Positions 1-6,158 of a stretch of DNA of 8,824 nucleotides are shown here, piece by piece. How positions within the stretch are numbered: the first letter of the stretch is position 1; every line of letters begins with the position of its first letter. Under the pieces are notes generated by a model. That model did no database searches. It saw only the letters and a list, made by a program, of their open reading frames with translations, and was not told the origin of the DNA. This DNA is from Thermotogaceae bacterium (GTDB lineage: Bacteria > Thermotogota > Thermotogae > Thermotogales > Thermotogaceae), in contig JAGHBG010000069.1 of NCBI GenBank assembly GCA_021161105.1, positions 1 through 8,824 of the forward strand. The letters run 5' to 3'. Made by a program: the position numbers and the translations under genes.

Positions 1-10
1 GAAATTTATA

Positions 11-17
11 AAGGGGG
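11..17 (+). promoter_or_regulatory. Ribosome binding site of pgi
   Basis: The purine-rich run AAGGGGG lies nine bases before the ATG at 27 and supports that start. It is seen directly in the sequence. Confidence 0.75.
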
Positions 18-26
18 CATAGAACA

Positions 27-1382
27 ATGATAAAGTTTGATTTTTCAAGAGTTTTTCAGCCAAATATTCAAAAAGGACTAAAGGAAGATGAAATAAATGA
101 AGTCAAGCCAAAAATTCAAGAAGCGATAGATGATATGAAGGAGAACACACCGGGTTTCTTGAGAATAATAAATGACCAGGAAATACTCGGGCAGGTGAAA
201 GATCTGGAAGAGTGGTTATTCACCTTCAACGATTTTGTCGTTCTCGGAATCGGAGGATCAGCTCTTGGAAATATTGCTCTTCACAATGCTTTAAGACCCT
301 TAAACTGGAATACACTGCCAAAAGAAGATAGAGGAGGATATTTAAGAGTATTCGTGGCTGACAATGTTGACCCTGACTTTGTATCATCAATTCTGCAGCA
401 GGTTGATTTAAAACATACCGTGTTCAATGTTATCTCAAAATCAGGTTCAACTGCAGAAGCAATGGCTAATTACCTTGCAGCAAGAAATATTCTTGAATCA
501 ATGGGACTCGACCCAAAAAAACATCTTGTATTTACAACAGATCCGGAAAAAGGTGTTCTAAGAAAAATTGCAAACGAAGAAGGAATAAGGGTGCTTGACA
601 TACCGCAGGATGTTGGTGGAAGATTCTCTGTTTTGACCCAAGTCGGACTCTTTTCAGCAATGGCTGAAGGAATAGATATAGATAAACTGCACGAAGGCGC
701 ACAGGCAGCAAAAGATAGATGCTTAAATGAAGATATATGGAACAACCCTGCTGCCCTGATAGCTGCAATTCATTATCTTTTTTACAACAAGGGAAAAAAC
801 ATATCAGTGATGATGCCGTATTCCAGCAGGCTCTATTACCTTGCTGACTGGTACCGCCAGTTATGGGCAGAAAGCCTGGGAAAGAAATATTCAAAAGATG
901 GAAAAGTCGTAAATGTTGGTCAAACTCCTGTAAAGGCTCTTGGAACAACTGATCAGCATTCACAAATTCAGCTTTACAACGAAGGTCCAAATGATAAAGT
1001 TATAACCTTCATAAAAGTGGAAAACTTTGATAGAGATGTTCTTATCGGCAAGATTCACAATGAAGAAACATTAGAGTATCTCGGAGGAAGATACTTATCC
1101 GAGTTGATAAATGCAGAGTATGAAGGCACAAGATCAGCTCTGACAGAAAGTGGAAAACCAAATTTGAGTGTAGAATTTGACAGGATAGATGAATTCAATG
1201 TGGGATATTTCTTCGTGACCTATGAGTGTGCAACAGCAATTGCAGGATGGCTTTTTAACATAAATCCTTATGACCAGCCAGGAGTTGAACTTGGAAAAAA
1301 ACTCACCTATGCGATTATGGGGAGAAAAGGCTACGAAGAGCTTGCAGAAACCCTGAAGGTCAAGAAAGAATTTGTGATATAA
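27..1382 (+). CDS. pgi: Glucose-6-phosphate isomerase
   Basis: Cytoplasmic enzyme that interconverts glucose 6-phosphate and fructose 6-phosphate in glycolysis and gluconeogenesis. The 451-residue protein is complete and has the short length usual for Thermotoga-type and many bacterial PGIs. Visible motifs in order: GIGGSALG at 74-81 and SKSGST at 137-142 (sugar-phosphate binding SIS fold), the first PGI signature DVGGRFSVLT at 195-204, ESLGK with the probable catalytic Glu282, TTDQHSQ with His311 (ring opening), and the second signature PYDQPGVELGK with Lys424. All expected active-site residues are present, so it should be active. The ATG is preceded by AAGGGGG at 11-17, nine bases upstream. 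No promoter can be judged because only 26 bases precede the gene. No terminator follows: the last 23 bases overlap the convergent NurA-like gene. Identification is very secure. Confidence 0.98.
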   Translation: MIKFDFSRVFQPNIQKGLKEDEINEVKPKIQEAIDDMKENTPGFLRIINDQEILGQVKDLEEWLFTFNDFVVLGIGGSALGNIALHNALRPLNWNTLPKEDRGGYLRVFVADNVDPDFVSSILQQVDLKHTVFNVISKSGSTAEAMANYLAARNILESMGLDPKKHLVFTTDPEKGVLRKIANEEGIRVLDIPQDVGGRFSVLTQVGLFSAMAEGIDIDKLHEGAQAAKDRCLNEDIWNNPAALIAAIHYLFYNKGKNISVMMPYSSRLYYLADWYRQLWAESLGKKYSKDGKVVNVGQTPVKALGTTDQHSQIQLYNEGPNDKVITFIKVENFDRDVLIGKIHNEETLEYLGGRYLSELINAEYEGTRSALTESGKPNLSVEFDRIDEFNVGYFFVTYECATAIAGWLFNINPYDQPGVELGKKLTYAIMGRKGYEELAETLKVKKEFVI

Positions 1383-2301
1383 ATTCATGCAAAAAATATG
1401 AAGCCATTTGAGGAGTGATCATGTAAGAGCCAAGATAATACTCAAGGGATTGAATCGGCGGAATATCTTCTGGAAGACGCATGTAATTTATATCGATTGT
1501 AAGATCCGGAATCACGCTGGCAAGAGAACAAAAAAACTTGGCAGCTTTTTTTATCATATTCTTATCTTTCTTTTGAACTATTGCATCCATCCTGAGAACT
1601 GCACTCCTCCCAATTTTTAGAAAAGTGCTTACTATATCGTTCTCATCAGAATAGCTCTTTATATATAACGGGCTCAAATCACCAACTTTCATGGAAAGAA
1701 GTTTCTCGCTTACTTCTTTCGGAAAATTGTATATGTTTTTTACCAGTCCCACAGGCCCTCTATCTTCAATAAAAGTTGGATTCTCCTTTGCTATGAATAT
1801 TGGAGTGAAGCTTCCATCTTTCACAACTATCCCATTCTTTTCTAAAGCAAGCTTTCTTGAAAGCTCCATCTCAAGGGCTGCCATGTATTTTATAGAAGAA
1901 CTTATAAGATCTGGGTTGTCAGTTTTTAAAACTTTTAGCTTTCCCAGTCCATCAATATGGATGGAGTCCTTTTCAAATTCCATGGAACCTGGAACGACCA
2001 CTACAAATTCGTTTTTAACAGCGTCTTCTATGATTTCTAAACCTCCGCCGTCTTTCCAAGAGACTGCACCAACGACAATTTGAGATATCAAAACACGAGG
2101 TTGAAGAGGTGTATTAGAATAAAGAAGATGCTTTATCTTTCCATCAACAAAATAGATTTTTGTAGCATGTTCACCACCACATTCAACATTTGAATAAAAT
2201 TTATAAGATGTATCCTCATTCGATAAAATTTGGAGCATGTCTTCAACTTCAACTTCCCTTCCTATGGAAACTGTAGACTTTATTAAATCCTCAAGCTTCA
2301 T
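1360..2301 (-). CDS. NurA-domain-like putative nuclease (hypothetical)
   Basis: A 313-residue soluble protein with no signal peptide or membrane segment. I read it as a divergent member of the NurA nuclease family (RNase H-like fold, metal-dependent 5'-3' exonuclease in archaea, partner of the HerA ATPase). Supporting motifs: FVDGK at 51-55 (motif I Asp53), a helix with Glu144/Glu146 about 16-18 residues before KDGS at 161-164 (motif II Asp162), GPVGLVKN at 182-189, AVLRMD at 234-239, and a C-terminal PPIQSLEYYLGS block at 281-292. The order and spacing follow the family, but similarity is judged from motifs only, so nuclease activity is inference. The ATG at 2301 has GAGGTGG (2309-2315) seven bases upstream and overlaps the end of the esterase gene by 11 bases, so the two are probably translationally coupled. 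The 3' end overlaps pgi by 23 bases. No HerA-type ATPase is in the window. It could also be an uncharacterised RNase H-fold protein with another role. Confidence 0.6.
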   Translation of the reverse strand: MKLEDLIKSTVSIGREVEVEDMLQILSNEDTSYKFYSNVECGGEHATKIYFVDGKIKHLLYSNTPLQPRVLISQIVVGAVSWKDGGGLEIIEDAVKNEFVVVVPGSMEFEKDSIHIDGLGKLKVLKTDNPDLISSSIKYMAALEMELSRKLALEKNGIVVKDGSFTPIFIAKENPTFIEDRGPVGLVKNIYNFPKEVSEKLLSMKVGDLSPLYIKSYSDENDIVSTFLKIGRSAVLRMDAIVQKKDKNMIKKAAKFFCSLASVIPDLTIDINYMRLPEDIPPIQSLEYYLGSYMITPQMASYFLHEFISQILS

Positions 2302-3073
2302 CCAAAAGCCACCTCACGCTCTCTTCAAACACCGCCAACTTCTCTTCTCCTCTCACAACAACATGAGGGTTTTTCTCAAGCACAAGCTTTTTAACTTTAC
2401 CACTCATTCTTTCTTTCAAAAAGTCGGCAACTGTGTATGGAACTGTCATATCAGCTTTTGATGTAATTATCAACGCATTGGATTTTACAGGTGATAGTCT
2501 CTTTACTGCTAAAGCTTGGAGTTTAAAAAACTCCTTTGTAGGTTGTACCCAATCATATTTCCAGTATTCCTCCCAGAGTCTTAGCCTGACTGGATCATTT
2601 TTATCGGTGTCTGGCAATTCTGCGTTTTTCCTTTCTTCTCTCTTAATAAAAGGTGACAAGAAATACACTAAATACCTGTACTTTTGAGCAGAAATTCTAT
2701 GAGCTGGTGCAAGCAAAATGATTTTTTCAGGGCTGTACAAAGAAGCCACTAAGGTTGTTAATAAACCTCCCATCGAAAGCCCACCAACATATACCTTATC
2801 GCACTTGCTTTTCATATCAGCATAAGAATCTATAGCTTTTCTGAGCCAATCTCTATAAGTAACTGTTAAAAAATCTTCACCACAAGTGGCATGACCCGGA
2901 AGCCGGGGAATGTAAACAGAAAAATTTGTTTTTTCATTTATGTACCTTCCATATTCTTCAAGTTCTCCCGGATAACCTGTAAATCCGTGAAAAAGAAGAA
3001 AACATACATTCCTGGAGCCTCTCAAAAAAACTTCCTCTGCACCTTTTATAACACTTGCGGGGAAAAGCTTCAC
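2291..3073 (-). CDS. Alpha/beta hydrolase, carboxylesterase (Est30-like)
   Basis: A 260-residue cytoplasmic serine hydrolase, close in size to the small monoacylglycerol lipase/carboxylesterase group. Seen in the sequence: HGFTG at 29-33 (oxyanion hole), RLPGH at 57-61, the nucleophile elbow GLSMGG at 98-103 with Ser100, acidic Asp208 in SKADMTVP, and His237 in NPHVVV, a full Ser-Asp-His triad. The region at about 125-190 is the likely cap domain. The natural substrate cannot be told; short-chain esters or deacetylation of imported oligosaccharides would fit the transporter next door, but that is inference. The start is GTG, backed by the strong site GGGAGGGT at 3079-3086. The gene ends inside the start of the NurA-like gene (11-base overlap) and begins 137 bases after the OppC-type permease. 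Confidence 0.88.
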   Translation of the reverse strand: MKLFPASVIKGAEEVFLRGSRNVCFLLFHGFTGYPGELEEYGRYINEKTNFSVYIPRLPGHATCGEDFLTVTYRDWLRKAIDSYADMKSKCDKVYVGGLSMGGLLTTLVASLYSPEKIILLAPAHRISAQKYRYLVYFLSPFIKREERKNAELPDTDKNDPVRLRLWEEYWKYDWVQPTKEFFKLQALAVKRLSPVKSNALIITSKADMTVPYTVADFLKERMSGKVKKLVLEKNPHVVVRGEEKLAVFEESVRWLLDEA

Positions 3074-3210
3074 TTTTTACCCTCCCTGATGATAAAACCA
3101 GACTTGATGAATCTCTATCACCCAAAGAAGTGCTGAGCACCAACACCATTTTATTGGATTGTTACAACATCAAATTAAAAAAGATTACATTAATTCATTG
3201 CGCAGTGTTT
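3074..3210 (-). other. Intergenic gap between transporter operon and esterase
   Basis: This 137-base AT-rich gap is the longest non-coding stretch in the window. Apart from the esterase ribosome binding site it holds two short perfect palindromes, GTGCTGAGCAC (3130-3140) and TTGTTACAA (3159-3167), and a T-run on the - strand at about 3177-3184 that is not preceded by a GC-rich stem. I see no convincing intrinsic terminator for the transporter operon and no -35/-10 pair with good matches at normal spacing. Either weak readthrough or an atypical promoter must serve the esterase and NurA-like pair. Confidence 0.5.
3079..3086 (-). promoter_or_regulatory. Ribosome binding site deciding the GTG start of the esterase
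   Basis: On the - strand GGGAGGGT sits five bases before the GTG at 3073-3071. No ATG nearby has a comparable site, so the GTG is the best start. Confidence 0.7.
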
Positions 3211-5109
3211 TCATCCCAAAGATCGTGGATCAAGTGCATCTCTCAGTGCATCACCAACAAAGTTGAATGAAAGCACTGTTACAAATATGAATATACCTGG
3301 TATCAAGAGCCAGGGGGCGTTCTGGAGTATGTACGTATCCTGAGCCTGTGCAAGCATCAATCCCCAGCTGGCATCCGGTTCTCTTATACCAAGACCCAAA
3401 TAACTGAGTCCCGCCTCACCAAGTATGTATCCAGGAATTCTCAATGTAGCAGCGACAATCATAAAGCTCGTTGTATTCGGAAGCACATGCTTCCACAAAA
3501 CTTTAAAGTCTGGAAGTCCAATAACTATCGCAGCTTCGACAAATTCTCTTTGTTTTATAGAAAGCACCATTCCCCTTATCACCCTGCTTGTTCCAGCCCA
3601 TCCAATAAAGGAAAGTATAAGAACCAGGAGCATGTATATCTGAGTTGATGGTATGTCCATTGGAAGGAGCGCTCTCAAAAGTATCAAAAGGTAAAATCCA
3701 GGTATAGACATAACTATCTCTGCAACCCTCATCATTATTTCATCCACAACTCCACCGTAGTAACCAGATATACCTCCAAAAACAAGAGCAAGAGCGAAAG
3801 TAATTATCATTCCTATAAAACCTATGGACAAAGAAATTCTTGAAGCAAAAACAAGCCGCGACCAGACATCTCTTCCAAAAGCATCTCCACCAAATATATA
3901 AAGCTTTACATAATCAGCAGCTGGATCGCCTTTTGGAACTTCAACACCAAAAAGATGAAGCTTAGAAGGAATAAGCCATAGGAACTTTCCTTCCCATGTT
4001 TTAACAAAGAACTTAACATTGTATACCCTGTAGTCAAAGTCATCTACTTTTTTACCAGCTATGGTTAAATCAACGAGATTTTCTTTCTTTTTCCTTTCTA
4101 TATAAACCGTTCCATTTTTCTCTGCAAAACTCATTTCTTTCATCAGATCATAGACACTTGAAAGATTTGAGAGATCTATCTTCACATTTAAATTCTTTTC
4201 AAGGCTTTCTATAAACTTTTCATCCTTTTGCATTATTATTTTCCTAAGCACAACACTCTTGATATTGAGAGCTTTAGCATTTCCCTTAGCTTCAACGATT
4301 TTTTTCTTCTCCACATCAGCACCTGGAATGCCCTCCAATAATTCGTCAATGGGCATTTCCATCTTGCTGTAAAATTCCTTTTCTATTACGAATCTGTCGA
4401 TTTTTGTAACAACCCATAGATTTTCTATTTGATCATCCTTGTTGATTCCTTTATTTCTAAGATCATTGCCAATATCAGCAAATTCTGTTTTATTCAGTAT
4501 AGCTTCTTTTGCAGTTGGAAAGTTCAAACTCCTGTAAACAACTCCTTTTTCAAGTGCTTCAGCATCTACACCGAATATCAAGTAATCCCTTTCAGCATAC
4601 TTTTTGTAAACATATTCTTTTCCATCCTTAGTTTTAACATGTATGTCGTCCTCAATTACAAAGTACGGACGAACTTTTTCACCACCATGTATTTCTATTT
4701 TCCTTCCGTTTATCTCCACATACTTGCTACCAACCATGTATTCCTTTCCATCAAATACTATCTTTATTGGAAAAAGCATTTCAGCATAGAAATTTCTATC
4801 AGACTTGAACGGGTCTATATAACTCATAGTAGGAAGAATATAGGGTTTGTGTGACTCACCCTTATACTCCCATCTGATCTTAGTGGGAGCTATTAAGGAG
4901 TGATTTAAAGATTGATTATATGGATTATACGGAGAAATGAAATCAGCAAATATCGCCATAAGGTAAAGAATTATTAAAACAACGAGGCCTATTACCCCAA
5001 GAGTATGCTTTTTAAAAGCTCTCCATACAAGTTGCCCTCTAGTTAAATACGTTTCCTCAAATTCCACTTCTTCAATGTTCTGTTTTTTCTCTAAGTTTTT
5101 ACCCGCCAT
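3211..5109 (-). CDS. OppC/DppC-type ABC permease with large extracytoplasmic insertion
   Basis: Inner-membrane permease subunit of the importer encoded by this operon. Counting from the ATG at 5109 it has 632 residues, about twice the usual 290-350. A first membrane helix lies at about 36-57, followed by the OppC N-terminal sequence FADFISPYNPY. The block IPSKLHLFGVE (380-390) and FGGDAFGRDVWSR (406-418, the variant of the usual FGTDxxGRD) lead into the transport core with several helices. The EAA loop, which docks on the ATPase, is EAAIVIGLPDF onward at 525 with LP at 543-544; the end DALDPRSLG is typical. Between about 114 and 360 lies an extra lysine- and glutamate-rich domain (separate entry). 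An in-frame ATG at 5124 overlaps the OppB stop as ATGA, but GAGGTG at 5115-5120 sits five bases before the ATG at 5109, so I prefer the latter. Substrate is probably peptide or oligosaccharide. Confidence 0.93.
   Translation of the reverse strand: MAGKNLEKKQNIEEVEFEETYLTRGQLVWRAFKKHTLGVIGLVVLIILYLMAIFADFISPYNPYNQSLNHSLIAPTKIRWEYKGESHKPYILPTMSYIDPFKSDRNFYAEMLFPIKIVFDGKEYMVGSKYVEINGRKIEIHGGEKVRPYFVIEDDIHVKTKDGKEYVYKKYAERDYLIFGVDAEALEKGVVYRSLNFPTAKEAILNKTEFADIGNDLRNKGINKDDQIENLWVVTKIDRFVIEKEFYSKMEMPIDELLEGIPGADVEKKKIVEAKGNAKALNIKSVVLRKIIMQKDEKFIESLEKNLNVKIDLSNLSSVYDLMKEMSFAEKNGTVYIERKKKENLVDLTIAGKKVDDFDYRVYNVKFFVKTWEGKFLWLIPSKLHLFGVEVPKGDPAADYVKLYIFGGDAFGRDVWSRLVFASRISLSIGFIGMIITFALALVFGGISGYYGGVVDEIMMRVAEIVMSIPGFYLLILLRALLPMDIPSTQIYMLLVLILSFIGWAGTSRVIRGMVLSIKQREFVEAAIVIGLPDFKVLWKHVLPNTTSFMIVAATLRIPGYILGEAGLSYLGLGIREPDASWGLMLAQAQDTYILQNAPWLLIPGIFIFVTVLSFNFVGDALRDALDPRSLG
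4030..4770 (-). other. Coding region of the extra domain in the OppC-type permease
   Basis: About 245 codons inserted between the first membrane helix and the transport core. The translated segment has no hydrophobic helix long enough to span a membrane, is highly charged, and looks like beta strands at first (DGKEY occurs twice, near residues 120 and 162) and mixed helices later. From the permease topology it should sit outside the cytoplasmic membrane, facing the binding protein. Reading frame, codon use and base composition look continuous with the rest of the gene, so this is not a sequencing artefact or a recent insertion. I do not recognise the fold. Confidence 0.75.
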
Positions 5110-5114
5110 TCTTT

Positions 5115-5120
5115 CACCTC
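5115..5120 (-). promoter_or_regulatory. Ribosome binding site deciding the start of the OppC-type permease
   Basis: GAGGTG on the - strand lies five bases before the ATG at 5109 and directly after the OppB stop codon. It lies downstream of the alternative ATG at 5124, which has no good site, so it favours the shorter protein. Confidence 0.7.
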
Positions 5121-6086
5121 TCATTCGAATCTAACTCTTGGATCAACGAGAGCGAGCAATACATCGGCAACGAGGTTGCCTAAAATTAACATTACAGCCG
5201 ATATAACAGCACTTGCCATAACAACATAAATATCTTGCTGTATAAGGGCCTGGTAAACCAATCTCCCCATCCCCGGCCATGCAAAGATATTCTCTATAAT
5301 TACCGAACCACCAAGCAAACTGGAAATGCTGTAACCAAGAAATGTTATCATTGGGTTTATTGCGTTCCTCATGGCGTGTTTGTATATAACCAGCTTCTCC
5401 GGAAGCCCTTTTGCTCTTGCAAATATCACATAATCTTCATTTAATACATCAAGAAGTGATCCTCTCATATACCTCATCAAACCTGCAAAACCTCCAAATC
5501 CCAGAGCAATTGTTGGAAGAACTAGATGCCATGATATATCCTTAAACTTCTCCCACGCCGTCATGTTACTATGTTCAATAGAAACCATCCCGGCTATTGG
5601 AAACCATCCCGTCTTTGCTGCCCAGTAAAGAAGAAGAAGCGCCAGGAAAAATCCAGGTATTGCTATACCACTGAAGGCGATAACTGTTAGCAACTTATCC
5701 CAGAAGGAGTACTTTTTTAAAGCAGAGAAAACTCCCAAAATTATACCTAAAACCCAGGAAACTATGAAAGATACGAAAGATAGAATTATCGTTGCAAACA
5801 CTCTTTCCCATATCATTGAAGATACAGGCCTTCTGTAATAGAATGAGTATCCAAAATCACCTTTGATAAGGTTTTTGAGCCACAGTCCATATTGCACAAG
5901 CGGTGGCTTATCAAGTCCGTATTCTTTCGAAAGCGCCTGCAAAAATTCTGGAGATACCGAAGGATCCATTCTGTACTGGTCCAGAAAATCTCCAGGCGCA
6001 GCCCACATAATCATGAAAACCAGGAAAGATATAACAAAAAGCTCGGGTATAGCTATTATCAATCTCCTTGCAATGTATTTAAGCAC
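5121..6086 (-). CDS. OppB/DppB-type ABC permease
   Basis: Inner-membrane permease subunit of 321 residues, the normal length for the family, pairing with the OppC-type protein to form the import channel. Features: N-terminal helix at about 9-30 ending WAAPGD; the conserved soluble stretch EYGLDKPPLVQYG and LIKGDFGYSF (55-82); further helices at about 97-120, 133-156, 187-205, 245-265 and 285-312; the EAA-type cytoplasmic loop around FARAKGLPEKLVIYKHA (222-238) that contacts the ATPase; IFAWPGMGRLVYQA (267-280); and the usual end ALVDPRVRFE. The start is GTG, preceded by AAGGGGTGAT (6092-6101). Its stop lies 11 bases before the preferred OppC start, so the two permeases are likely co-translated. 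A hairpin sits just upstream, between it and the binding-protein gene. Confidence 0.95.
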   Translation of the reverse strand: MLKYIARRLIIAIPELFVISFLVFMIMWAAPGDFLDQYRMDPSVSPEFLQALSKEYGLDKPPLVQYGLWLKNLIKGDFGYSFYYRRPVSSMIWERVFATIILSFVSFIVSWVLGIILGVFSALKKYSFWDKLLTVIAFSGIAIPGFFLALLLLYWAAKTGWFPIAGMVSIEHSNMTAWEKFKDISWHLVLPTIALGFGGFAGLMRYMRGSLLDVLNEDYVIFARAKGLPEKLVIYKHAMRNAINPMITFLGYSISSLLGGSVIIENIFAWPGMGRLVYQALIQQDIYVVMASAVISAVMLILGNLVADVLLALVDPRVRFE

Positions 6087-6091
6087 CTGAT

Positions 6092-6101
6092 ATCACCCCT
6101 T
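6092..6101 (-). promoter_or_regulatory. Ribosome binding site deciding the GTG start of the OppB-type permease
   Basis: AAGGGGTGAT on the - strand ends five bases before the GTG at 6086-6084 and closely resembles the anti-16S consensus. Its first half (AAGGG) could also pair with the 3' arm of the upstream hairpin, giving a possible way to hide the site. Confidence 0.65.
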
Positions 6102-6109
6102 GACATATT

Positions 6110-6138
6110 AAAAGGGAGGGAGTTACACCCTCCCTTTT
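6110..6138 (-). terminator. Intercistronic hairpin, likely partial terminator or mRNA stabiliser
   Basis: A perfect 11-base inverted repeat: AAAAGGGAGGG, a seven-base loop TGTAACT, then CCCTCCCTTTT (- strand order). It begins 20 bases after the stop codon of the binding-protein gene and its 3' arm ends in four T followed by AATAT, a short and interrupted U-tract. That makes it a leaky intrinsic terminator or a block to 3' exonucleases. In many ABC importers such a structure keeps the binding protein in excess over the permeases; that role here is inferred. The permease genes downstream have no other evident promoter, so termination is unlikely to be complete. Confidence 0.8.
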
Positions 6139-6158
6139 CTAACCTGCAAAATTTTACA

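Noticed and set aside
3074..3210. A sigma-70 type promoter for the esterase gene
   Set aside because: Candidates such as TTGATG with TAAAAT (14-base spacing) or TTGGTG with TGATAG have poor matches or wrong spacing, so I do not call one.
3174..3210. Intrinsic terminator after the OppC-type permease gene
   Set aside because: There is a T-run on the - strand but no stable GC-containing stem before it.
5110..5124. ATG at 5124 as start of the OppC-type permease, overlapping the OppB stop as ATGA
   Set aside because: It lacks a good ribosome binding site, while the ATG at 5109 has GAGGTG at ideal spacing. It remains a possible second start.
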